Shown here piece by piece: positions 1 through 5,490 of a stretch of 13,172 bases of DNA (the stretch's first letter is position 1; every line of letters starts with the position of its first letter). The position numbers and the translations under genes were made by a program. The stretch is from NCBI GenBank assembly GCA_035457865.1, contig DATIAR010000081.1:1-13172 (forward strand), read 5' to 3'. The notes under the pieces are model-generated. The model had not been told where the DNA came from, did no database searches, and was given only the letters and a program-made list of their open reading frames with translations. Origin of the DNA: UBA8516 sp035457865. Lineage in GTDB: Archaea; Thermoproteota; Nitrososphaeria; Nitrososphaerales; Nitrosopumilaceae.

Positions 1-167
1 TCCACTGTAAATCCCAACAAGATGCAGAAAAGATGGCAAAAGAAATTCAGAAACAAATTGGCATAGATGACTATAGAATTCTGTTTAGTTCAAGAGAGTT
101 CAAAAAGACTCGAGTAGAATATTTTGTAGAGCACGAATATACAATAGAAGGCTATATCCCTGCCTAA
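1..167 (+). CDS. Probable Lrp/AsnC-family protein, C-terminal end (partial)
   Basis: An open frame enters from the left edge (first full codon at base 3) and ends with TAA at 165-167, giving 54 residues beginning HCKSQQDAEK. It is rich in charged residues, with an alpha helix-like stretch (DAEKMAKEIQKQIG), then DYRILFSSREFKKTRVEYF. This resembles the C-terminal RAM/effector part of archaeal Lrp/AsnC-type proteins, including the siroheme-decarboxylase-like branch, where a helix is followed by a strand and a K/R-K-T/V-R-x-x-Y-F segment. The match is from memory and the DNA-binding half is outside the window, so the family is a moderate-confidence inference. The frame itself is convincing. Confidence 0.5.
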   Translation, partial: HCKSQQDAEKMAKEIQKQIGIDDYRILFSSREFKKTRVEYFVEHEYTIEGYIPA

Positions 168-182
168 ATTGGATATGTGAAA

Positions 183-287
183 CTAAGAAAATTTTCTTTT
201 CAGTCTTCTTACAAACTTTATCGTTTCTTCCTTAAACCATCTTTCGTCTGGTGACAATTCAAAGAATCTAGGATAATCGTCTTCCAT
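183..287 (-). CDS. Small hypothetical protein (34 aa)
   Basis: A short frame reads MEDDYPRFFELSPDERWF and continues to a basic end, KFVRRLKRKFS, followed by TAG. It has an acidic N-terminal half and a strongly basic C-terminal half, which is more protein-like than expected from a random AT-rich ORF. There is an in-frame TAA shortly upstream, so the ATG at 287 is the only good start. An AT-rich box (CTTAATTAC on the minus strand, 310-318) lies 23-31 bp before the ATG, the spacing of a leaderless archaeal promoter. No Shine-Dalgarno is seen. It converges on the partial gene at the left edge. I do not recognise a family. Confidence 0.4.
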   Translation of the reverse strand: MEDDYPRFFELSPDERWFKEETIKFVRRLKRKFS

Positions 288-309
288 GAAGGAGTCAGTT
301 GATTATTTT

Positions 310-318
310 GTAATTAAG
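310..318 (-). promoter_or_regulatory. Possible TATA box of the 34-aa gene
   Basis: CTTAATTAC on the minus strand, at -31 to -23 from the ATG at 287. The position fits a leaderless transcript, but the box is a weak match to the TATA form seen elsewhere in the window (CTTATATA). Confidence 0.3.
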
Positions 319-369
319 ATTTCGAATAAATCATTCATAAAAATTTCATCCAAATTTTAGTTGTATTGT

Positions 370-404
370 ATGGATAATTTATCAGTTCTACGCGGACCTT
401 ATAA
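370..404 (+). promoter_or_regulatory. Promoter of zinc-ribbon gene 1, with element shared with the second copy
   Basis: A TATA box (CTTATAATC, from 398) begins 32 bp before the ATG at 430, implying a leaderless or nearly leaderless mRNA. Upstream, 370-391 forms a block that recurs at 10352-10373 with 20 of 22 bases identical. The spacing from block start to the C of the TATA box is 28 bp in both. The block lies upstream of the TATA box, so it is unlikely to be transcribed from this promoter. A binding site for a regulator (or an extended BRE region) is the simplest reading. Confidence 0.6.
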
Positions 405-429
405 TCAAAATTTGCATTCGAGATAGTCA

Positions 430-588
430 ATGGTACAACTATACGTTGAATGTCCAAATTGTGGCAATAGATTGTTTTATACAAAATCTATTGTAAAGAT
501 CTCAAATGAACACAGTTTGAATTATTGCCACAGATGTGGCTATCAAAATGATTTTGGAAAACTGGGAAAATTGATGACCTGTACATGA
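430..588 (+). CDS. Zinc-ribbon microprotein 1 (52 aa)
   Basis: The product starts MVQLYVECPNCGNRLFY and has two CxxC knuckles: C8-x2-C11 and C33-x2-C36 (CHRC), plus a C-terminal cysteine (C51). The knuckle spacing fits a single rubredoxin-like zinc ribbon with little else, suggesting a nucleic-acid- or protein-binding adaptor; the exact role is unknown. A paralogue lies at 10410-10577 (shared VECPNC, YC-R-C-YQ-D and K-rich tail ending in a near-terminal Cys). The ATG at 430 is supported by alignment with that copy and by the TATA box 32 bp upstream. Its TGA overlaps the ATG of the next gene (ATGA at 585-588), so translation of the two is probably coupled. Confidence 0.75.
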   Translation: MVQLYVECPNCGNRLFYTKSIVKISNEHSLNYCHRCGYQNDFGKLGKLMTCT

Positions 589-965
589 TCCCAAGACCAT
601 TTCTTTCTTTTACTTTAGGATTTTTGTCTCTAGCTAAGATTGGCCAGACTAACCTGATAATTCAAACTTTAGAAAGCTACATAGTGTATCCCGCCAAGAA
701 CCCAACTCTATTGATATCTGGCTCTGTTGTGACTATAACTTCACTTAGTCAATGGAACATCTTTGATTTGAGAAATATATCTGGAGGAACTGTTGAGCAT
801 ATGATGATAATTAACGCATTATCGGTTTTACAATTTCTTATAGGATGGAGAACAACAGCTAAAAAAGCCAAATCTGAGGTTAAATCTGACCAAGAAATTG
901 ATTCAAAAATTATAGAACTGCAATCTGAAATAAATCATTTAAAATCTAGATTGAACCCTCATTAG
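585..965 (+). CDS. Hypothetical membrane/coiled-coil protein (126 aa)
   Basis: The first ~90 residues are hydrophobic, with candidate membrane segments near residues 4-20, 40-58 and 72-88 (MMIINALSVLQFLIGW). A charged, heptad-like tail follows (KSEVKSDQEIDSKIIELQ, then SEINHLKSRL), probably a short cytoplasmic coiled coil. The ATG overlaps the stop of the zinc-ribbon gene by 4 bases, which supports expression as a pair. The 3' end overlaps the convergent aldo/keto reductase gene by 4 bases. No counterpart follows the second zinc-ribbon gene, so the pairing is not conserved within this window. I do not recognise the family; it is probably real on account of coupling and composition. Confidence 0.55.
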   Translation: MIPRPFLSFTLGFLSLAKIGQTNLIIQTLESYIVYPAKNPTLLISGSVVTITSLSQWNIFDLRNISGGTVEHMMIINALSVLQFLIGWRTTAKKAKSEVKSDQEIDSKIIELQSEINHLKSRLNPH

Positions 966-1960
966 GCAGTAGGAACAGATGCCTTCAACTCATATTGCGG
1001 CCATTGGTTGTACATCTCTGTTATCTCCTGCATGTCTTGAGAATTTAGATACATTCCATCAGACATTGCAGCAAATGTTTCAATCTCATCAGTGCTAATT
1101 ACTGTAGGCAATACTGAAGAAACGGCTTTCTTTGAAAGAATGAACTTGATTGCAAACTCTGTTATGTTTAGACCGTTTCGTTTGGCTATTGGTCGTAGCT
1201 GTTCTACTTTTTTTAGGGATTCTTTTATCCATTCGCCTTTTCGAACTGAACGATGGTCTTTCTCATCAATCTTTGTATCTGCATTTACTTTTCCCGTAAG
1301 TATTCCAGAGGCATCAGGAACTCGTACCAAAATTCCTACATTTTTCTTCTCTGCATTTTTGATTAGTTCGTTTCCAGGTGTTTGTTCTAAAATGTTATAG
1401 ACTGTTTGTACTGCACTGACGTTTTTTCTATTCATGGCTTCTAATCCTTCCATAGTCCAACCTATTGCAGGACCAAGTGCAACCTGATATGTCTTGATTA
1501 TTCCCTCTTCTATTTTTTTATCAAGTGTTTGAAATATCGTATCATCTTTTATGTGATGCATCTTTGGATTATGCAAACCATAAACATCGATATGATCAGT
1601 CTGTAATCTCTCCAGACTATTTTTCAGTGCATGTTCTGTAAATTCACGATCAAATTTTTGTGGAAGCTCGCTGTGTCCTATTTGTGCCGCACTTTCAAAG
1701 TCATAACCATACTTTGTTGAAATGACAATCTCATCACGCATTCCATGAAATACCTCGCCAATTAGCTTCTCGCTTTTTCCTTTACCATACATGTCACCTG
1801 TCTCAAAGAAGTTTATTCCAACATCATATGCCTTTTTTAGCATGCGTTTTGCTTCGTCATCGTCGATTTTTTTGCCCCACCAGTCAAGAGCAATAGTCCA
1901 TGCTCCAAATCCTATTTCAGAAACTTTGATTCCGCTTTTACCAAGTGTCTTGTATTTCAA
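962..1960 (-). CDS. Aldo/keto reductase
   Basis: A full-length (332 aa) member of the NAD(P)H-dependent aldo/keto reductase superfamily, a cytosolic TIM-barrel enzyme that reduces aldehydes and ketones. Three of the four catalytic-tetrad positions are visible: Y58 (in GDMYGKGKSE), K83 (STKYG) and H130 (YGLHNP). The usual Asp of the F-D-T motif is Glu53 here (NFFETGD). The C-terminal part has the expected FILSKKAVSSVLPTV strand for cofactor binding. Its natural substrate cannot be read from sequence. The start is TTG at 1960, overlapping the TGA of the DUF1802 gene, with an AGGGG ribosome-binding sequence about 9 bases upstream. It is thus the translationally coupled last gene of the Cld-like/DUF1802/AKR unit. 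Confidence 0.9.
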   Translation of the reverse strand: MKYKTLGKSGIKVSEIGFGAWTIALDWWGKKIDDDEAKRMLKKAYDVGINFFETGDMYGKGKSEKLIGEVFHGMRDEIVISTKYGYDFESAAQIGHSELPQKFDREFTEHALKNSLERLQTDHIDVYGLHNPKMHHIKDDTIFQTLDKKIEEGIIKTYQVALGPAIGWTMEGLEAMNRKNVSAVQTVYNILEQTPGNELIKNAEKKNVGILVRVPDASGILTGKVNADTKIDEKDHRSVRKGEWIKESLKKVEQLRPIAKRNGLNITEFAIKFILSKKAVSSVLPTVISTDEIETFAAMSDGMYLNSQDMQEITEMYNQWPQYELKASVPTA

Positions 1961-2505
1961 TTTACTATACCCCTGAACTTTTCTAGCTTTTCTTTAAGTT
2001 CCTTATCGTTCAAAACCGATCGTCCAGCCTCCAAATTTACATTTATGTCTATCCAAGATTTGCATCCTTGATATTCAGACAAGACTGGGATTTCAGAGTC
2101 TTTTATTTTGTAAACTTTGAGAAATATTGTCTTCATGGGCTTTGCTGGCATCCACTTCATTCTTTCCTGGATGTAATAATCACTCCAGATGTGAAATGGT
2201 GACAGCTCTTCAATTTTTTTCATATCCGAAATGTCTGCTTCCTCAATGACTTCGGCATATGATGTTATTTTATTGACTCCTGTCTTTGGCTTATTTTCTC
2301 TTACGTCTGCCAAATATCCGTAAAACTGTGATTTTAGCGAGTCAGCCTGTTGGTGTTCATATGTTGGAAACAAGAAAAATTTTCTTGATTCTACCTTAAA
2401 CCCAGATTCTGTTTCTAAAATCCCGCCTTTTCTTAACAATACAGTCTGGTTTCCGTTTTCTAGTGCCTTGACAACCGTAGCCCACTCTTTTAGTGCTTTC
2501 ATCAT
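1957..2505 (-). CDS. DUF1802 family protein
   Basis: A 182-residue soluble protein that begins MMKALKEWATVVKALENG and continues VLLRKGGILE, the hallmark N-terminus of the DUF1802 family as I recall it. Further conserved-looking parts are FFLFPTYEHQQ (residues 44-54), the SPFHIWSDYYIQERMKWMPAKP segment (positions roughly 102-123), and a lysine/glutamate-rich end. The biochemical function is unknown. The start overlaps the TGA of the upstream Cld-like gene (ATGATG, 2500-2505; either Met could initiate) and its own stop overlaps the aldo/keto reductase start. It is the middle gene of a three-gene overlapping unit. Confidence 0.8.
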   Translation of the reverse strand: MMKALKEWATVVKALENGNQTVLLRKGGILETESGFKVESRKFFLFPTYEHQQADSLKSQFYGYLADVRENKPKTGVNKITSYAEVIEEADISDMKKIEELSPFHIWSDYYIQERMKWMPAKPMKTIFLKVYKIKDSEIPVLSEYQGCKSWIDINVNLEAGRSVLNDKELKEKLEKFRGIVN

Positions 2506-3173
2506 CCAAGACTCTTTATCAAAGACACAATATCTTTTTTTACACCAACAATCATTGGCGTGTCAACTTTGATGTGTGCACTTACGTGGGTTTCTCTCAA
2601 GTCCATTATAAGATCCTGAAATTTGTCTAGCCTGTCTGTTTCAAAAGCCAGCATGAAATCTTCGTCATGGATTCCAAATGAGTAAGTTGTGTTCAAAATG
2701 ACCTCCGGATATTTTTGTCCTACTTTGATGTGCTCATCCATCATGGCTTTTCTTTTTTCTAAAGGTAAAAGATACCACTCTCTTGTTTTGATAAAAGGAT
2801 AAACTATGACATACGTCTTCTGCTCCTCTCCTGCAAGCCATCCATGCCCCGCACCGCTTTTTGCATACTGGGACGGTCTTGTGTTGGAAAGATACACATG
2901 TGTTGGAAAGATGTATTTTCCAAATACAGTAAGATAGATCTTTGACATTACTTCTTGGAACTGTTCTATATTATCCGAAGTAAACCAGAGCAAAAACTCG
3001 GCGTCATCTCTTAATCCAAGAGTGGAGTATGATCGATACTTTATTCCGGAATGATTTAGTATGTTTTCTACTTCTTTTGCAGATTCCTCTTTTGCCAAAT
3101 CCGCCATCCACCTCCATTTTGGATCTACTTTGAAAAACGAGAAATTGAAAAATTGACGCTTTTCTTCTGACAT
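2502..3173 (-). CDS. Chlorite dismutase / HemQ-like heme protein
   Basis: A 223-residue protein of the chlorite dismutase-like superfamily (tandem ferredoxin-like folds that bind heme or coproheme). The core motif YPFIKTREWYLLP (from Y125) followed by RKAMMDEH places the proximal heme-ligand His at H148. Y125 lies where coproheme decarboxylases (ChdC/HemQ) have their catalytic Tyr. Segment 155-167 (to NTTYSFG) contains no arginine, so the distal Arg of true chlorite-degrading enzymes is missing. I therefore favour a heme-biosynthesis or heme-handling role over chlorite dismutation. It has its own AT box overlapping the end of sufC and is the first gene of an overlapping unit with DUF1802 and aldo/keto reductase. 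Archaeal members are not proven decarboxylases. Confidence 0.85.
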   Translation of the reverse strand: MSEEKRQFFNFSFFKVDPKWRWMADLAKEESAKEVENILNHSGIKYRSYSTLGLRDDAEFLLWFTSDNIEQFQEVMSKIYLTVFGKYIFPTHVYLSNTRPSQYAKSGAGHGWLAGEEQKTYVIVYPFIKTREWYLLPLEKRKAMMDEHIKVGQKYPEVILNTTYSFGIHDEDFMLAFETDRLDKFQDLIMDLRETHVSAHIKVDTPMIVGVKKDIVSLIKSLG

Positions 3174-3178
3174 GTGGC

Positions 3179-3206
3179 ACTAGTCTAGTTTGGGCTTTAT
3201 TTAAAA
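3179..3206 (-). promoter_or_regulatory. Promoter and possible operator of the Cld-like unit
   Basis: TTTAAATAA on the minus strand (3198-3206) lies at -33 to -25 from the ATG at 3173 and abuts the sufC stop, so the three-gene unit can be transcribed independently of sufC. Between it and the ATG sits an 11-bp perfect odd palindrome, ACTAGTCTAGT (3179-3189, -6 to -16), close to the expected transcription start. That is where a repressor would act; this last point is inference. Confidence 0.5.
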
Positions 3207-3986
3207 TTACGACTGTATAGGTTCTTGTATGCCAAGCCAACCATACCCTTTTTGTTCAAGCTCATCAGCAAGCTCCTTTGGTCCTTCCTTTATTATTTTG
3301 CCGTCTGCAAGAACATGAACATAATCTAGTCTTGAAAGAAATTTGAGAATTCTTGCATAATGAGTAATTACTATGATTGTAGCATCAGGTCTTGCAGTAA
3401 GACTGATTGCTTTTGCAACAGATTGTACTGCATCAATGTCCAATCCAGAGTCTGGTTCATCTAAAATAGAAATGACTGGTTGCAATACTGCCATCTGTAA
3501 AACTTCGGATCTCTTTTTCTCTCCACCGGAAAATCCTTCATTTAGATATCTTGATAAAAAGTCATGCTTTAGTCCAACGGCATCAAGATTTTTTTTCAAA
3601 TAGTTTTGAAACTCTCTGACAGTAAGAAAGACTTCACGCTTTTCATTACTAAGAGACTTGGAGAGTGCATTGTATGCGGTTCTAAGAAAGTGTGAATATC
3701 CCACACCTGAAACTTCGGTTGGATACTGGAATGCCAAAAAGAGTCCTTTCTTTGCTCTTTCATCTGTTGATAAATTAAGAATGCTCTGACCATCAAGCAA
3801 TATGTCGCCTTGAGTTACTTGATACTTTGGATGTGCAAGCAAAGTATAAGCCAACGTGCTTTTTCCAGAACCGTTTGGTCCCATTATAGCATGTATCTCG
3901 CCAGGACCCGTCTTCAGATTTACTCCCTTGAGTATCTCTTTTCCGTCTCTTGATACATGCAAGTCTTTGATTTCAAGTATGGCCAT
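3207..3986 (-). CDS. sufC: Fe-S cluster assembly ATPase SufC
   Basis: A 259-residue ABC-type ATPase of the SUF system, which powers the SufBCD scaffold for iron-sulfur cluster assembly in the cytosol. Seen in order: Walker A GPNGSGKST (36-44), Q-loop AFQYP (Q87), ABC signature FSGGEKKR (152-159), Walker B VISILDEPDSGLD (171-183, catalytic E177), and H-loop THY (H209). The SGGEKKR signature and the SGLDIDAV segment are characteristic of SufC as opposed to transport ATPases. Length is normal and there is no membrane domain. sufB and sufD are not adjacent: upstream is a noncoding gap and a broken gene, so the rest of the system must lie elsewhere. A consensus TATA box is placed for a leaderless start. 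Confidence 0.95.
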   Translation of the reverse strand: MAILEIKDLHVSRDGKEILKGVNLKTGPGEIHAIMGPNGSGKSTLAYTLLAHPKYQVTQGDILLDGQSILNLSTDERAKKGLFLAFQYPTEVSGVGYSHFLRTAYNALSKSLSNEKREVFLTVREFQNYLKKNLDAVGLKHDFLSRYLNEGFSGGEKKRSEVLQMAVLQPVISILDEPDSGLDIDAVQSVAKAISLTARPDATIIVITHYARILKFLSRLDYVHVLADGKIIKEGPKELADELEQKGYGWLGIQEPIQS

Positions 3987-4009
3987 ATTTTACATTGACC
4001 TCATTTCTG

Positions 4010-4017
4010 TATATAAG
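4010..4017 (-). promoter_or_regulatory. TATA box of sufC
   Basis: CTTATATA on the minus strand at -31 to -24 from the ATG at 3986. This spacing predicts transcription starting at or a few bases before the ATG. A GAGGT lies within the short remaining leader region but would be lost or at the very 5' end if the mRNA is leaderless. Confidence 0.7.
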
Positions 4018-4170
4018 TGAACGAAAAATTAGCTTAATCTAACTATACATCATATGTAACCATTAAAATGAGTTTTTTATCACTTATCTAAAAGCCGTAC
4101 TTTCTTTTTATCTGTAGAATTTTATCTAAAATTTCACTAGGGTTAAGAATGGCATCGGTACTTACCAAAA

Positions 4171-4448
4171 TTAAGCTATTCGTGCCAATGGGATGGTTAC
4201 ACGATTTACTTTTTCATATGTTTCAAGTGCGTAAATTGTATAACCTATCTTTGGAGCAAGCAATTTACGTTTAGCAAATGTCTTGACAACATCCTCTAGC
4301 GAATCTACAGTTTCTTCCTTGTCAAGAAAAGAATTCAATCATCCAGCAACTTTCCATATCGTCCGCCACTGTCGTAGATGCCTACATATCGTATTCTTGG
4401 ATCAGTCTCAATAACTTCGTCACAAAATCTGTTATAATCCAACATCAT
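4171..4448 (-). pseudogene. Frameshifted DUF6659-like gene
   Basis: Two adjoining minus-strand frames make one recognisable small protein. The first (ATG at 4445 or 4448, TGA at 4335-4337) reads MLDYNRFCDEVIETDPRIRY and ends YGKLLDD. The second begins at once in another frame (LNSFLDKEETVDSLEDVV) and ends KIGYTIYALETYEKVNRVTI..., stopping with TAA at 4171-4173. The N-terminal IRYVGIYDSGG and C-terminal KIG-x-x-x-YAL-x-x-YEKV-x-R-x-TIP blocks are the pattern of a short protein family widespread in Nitrososphaerota, which I recall as DUF6659. Joined, the product would be roughly 92 residues. A one-base indel near 4335-4340 explains it: recent decay, a sequencing error, or less likely a programmed shift, as no obvious slippery heptamer is seen. 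Confidence 0.65.
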
Positions 4449-4577
4449 TGGATAGTAAATCTAGTAATAATGTATTATCATTAGACAGAATTATACCAAA
4501 TCATACGATCATTTTCATAGTTTAGCAAGAATTGACTATTTTTAGAAAGATGAAATCTATGATGTCGTGTACCAATT

Positions 4578-4592
4578 AAAAAAAAGAAAAAA
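4578..4592 (-). terminator. Poly-T terminator after the secreted four-cysteine protein
   Basis: On the minus strand the sequence is TTTTTTCTTTTTTTT, starting about 13 bases after the TAG of the gene at 4606. Archaeal RNA polymerase terminates at such U-rich tracts without needing a hairpin. Confidence 0.6.
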
Positions 4593-4605
4593 GGGATTTG
4601 ATATT

Positions 4606-5199
4606 CTATGCTAGTGCATAGAGTCTAAATTCAGCTATTCTGAATTTGGATGACTGGTCTATGTGATAAACTATGTCTTCATTGCTGTCAGCGAAGAGCT
4701 TTGAACTAACGGTAGTCTTTGTGAATGTCTTGCTCTTGCCTACTGTAAAGTCTCCAAGTAGACATAGATGGTCACCTAATTCGTCAGTTAATGTGTTTAT
4801 ACAAAAGCGCAGGTTGTTATCTGCATCATTTGCTCCGTGTATCCTCACATATACATTATACTTGCCGGCCTCTTCAACATGGACATTCGCATAGTCACCA
4901 TCTAGACTTTCTGTTTTACAATCTGCGATATGTGGACTACTGTCAGCAGTGTCAAGCGTCCATTGAATATGTCCACTCCTCTCACCTAAGAGACTGTAGA
5001 TTTTAGCGCCGCTACCACAATTCGGTTCCTGATCTGGGGAACCCTCAGGGATTGCATGATAGTTGAACTTGTAGACCATCTTCTCATCTGCGGGTATCCC
5101 TGGCGGATTTGCATGTGCTGGAATTGCCGAAGTTGCAAATATCATCGATATTGCAAAGATTCCAGCCAATGAAACTGCCAAGGTTGTTTTTGTATTCAT
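4606..5199 (-). CDS. Secreted four-cysteine beta-rich protein
   Basis: A 197-residue exported protein. The signal peptide is residues 1 to about 30 (MNTKTTLAVSLAGIFAISM..., cleavage near AHA-NPPG). The mature part has four cysteines (in EPNCGSG, IADCKTE, RFCINT and HLCLLGD), likely two disulfides outside the cell, and alternating beta strands, e.g. GKYNVYVRIHG and SKFRIAEFRLYALA at the end, which suggest a jelly-roll/carbohydrate-binding-like fold. I recall similar proteins in many ammonia-oxidising archaea, with no assigned function. The frame stays open to 5397, but the extra N-terminal part is poor in protein character and would bury the signal peptide. ATG 5199 puts the TATA box at -33 to -26. 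ATG 5205 (two codons upstream) is the alternative. Confidence 0.75.
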   Translation of the reverse strand: MNTKTTLAVSLAGIFAISMIFATSAIPAHANPPGIPADEKMVYKFNYHAIPEGSPDQEPNCGSGAKIYSLLGERSGHIQWTLDTADSSPHIADCKTESLDGDYANVHVEEAGKYNVYVRIHGANDADNNLRFCINTLTDELGDHLCLLGDFTVGKSKTFTKTTVSSKLFADSNEDIVYHIDQSSKFRIAEFRLYALA

Positions 5200-5220
5200 T
5201 GTCATCCGAGAAATTTTTAT

Positions 5221-5232
5221 CAAATATATAAG
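5221..5232 (-). promoter_or_regulatory. TATA box of the secreted four-cysteine protein
   Basis: CTTATATATTTG on the minus strand. Measured from the preferred ATG at 5199 the CTTATATA core is at -33 to -26; from the alternative ATG at 5205 it is at -27 to -20. This strong box inside the longer open frame is the main reason for rejecting the upstream start at 5397. Confidence 0.65.
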
Positions 5233-5304
5233 TTGCTCAGCTTTGATACTAATGTAAAGATCAGATCGAATGATCGGGCTTTTATCTCTTATAACAATTG
5301 CGTG

Positions 5305-5405
5305 CCACTTTTGGGAAATTTTTTTAAAACTATTTGTTAGTGTTGTAATATTACAAACAGATCGCATTTTCATAACAAAGATCGCTTTTTGTTCCAAAAG
5401 TGGAA
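5305..5405. promoter_or_regulatory. Palindrome- and repeat-rich putative regulatory region
   Basis: This noncoding stretch, 70-180 bp upstream of the TATA box at 5221-5232, holds several elements. TTGTAATATTACAA (5343-5356) is a perfect 14-bp palindrome. AGATCGCATTTT (5359-5370) and AGATCGCTTTTT (5379-5390) are direct repeats at a 20-bp period, i.e. the same face of the helix. GTTCC-N6-GGAAC (5391-5405) is a short palindrome. CCACTTTTGG (5305-5314) pairs perfectly with CCAAAAGTGG (5394-5403). A further AGATCG is at 5263-5268. These suggest binding sites of one or more regulators of the secreted-protein gene, or a structured noncoding RNA. No coding potential is convincing here. Confidence 0.45.
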
Positions 5406-5490
5406 CTATAAATTAATCATAGACAAAAATATGACTGATTTAAACAAACTTTAGCTCAAATAGATTCTTTGTGTTCAGATTTACAGGATC

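Noticed and set aside
370..426. Upstream small ORF (MDNLSVL...) matching MDDLSVL... at 10352
   Set aside because: The frames lie upstream of the TATA box and diverge after seven residues; a DNA control element explains the conservation better than translation.
2502..3173. Functional chlorite dismutase
   Set aside because: No arginine is present in the distal heme segment, which true chlorite-degrading enzymes require.
4151..4276. Plus-strand 41-codon ORF starting MASVLTKIKL
   Set aside because: It is antisense to the recognisable DUF6659-like remnant and has no promoter or ribosome-binding site.
5200..5397. N-terminal extension of the secreted protein from an ATG at 5397
   Set aside because: It crosses a strong TATA box and the repeat-rich region, reads poorly as protein and would place the signal peptide inside the chain.
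5405..5454. Plus-strand TATA-like CTATAAAT followed 26 bp later by ATG (MTDLNKL, then stop)
   Set aside because: The frame is only seven codons long; nothing else supports a gene there.
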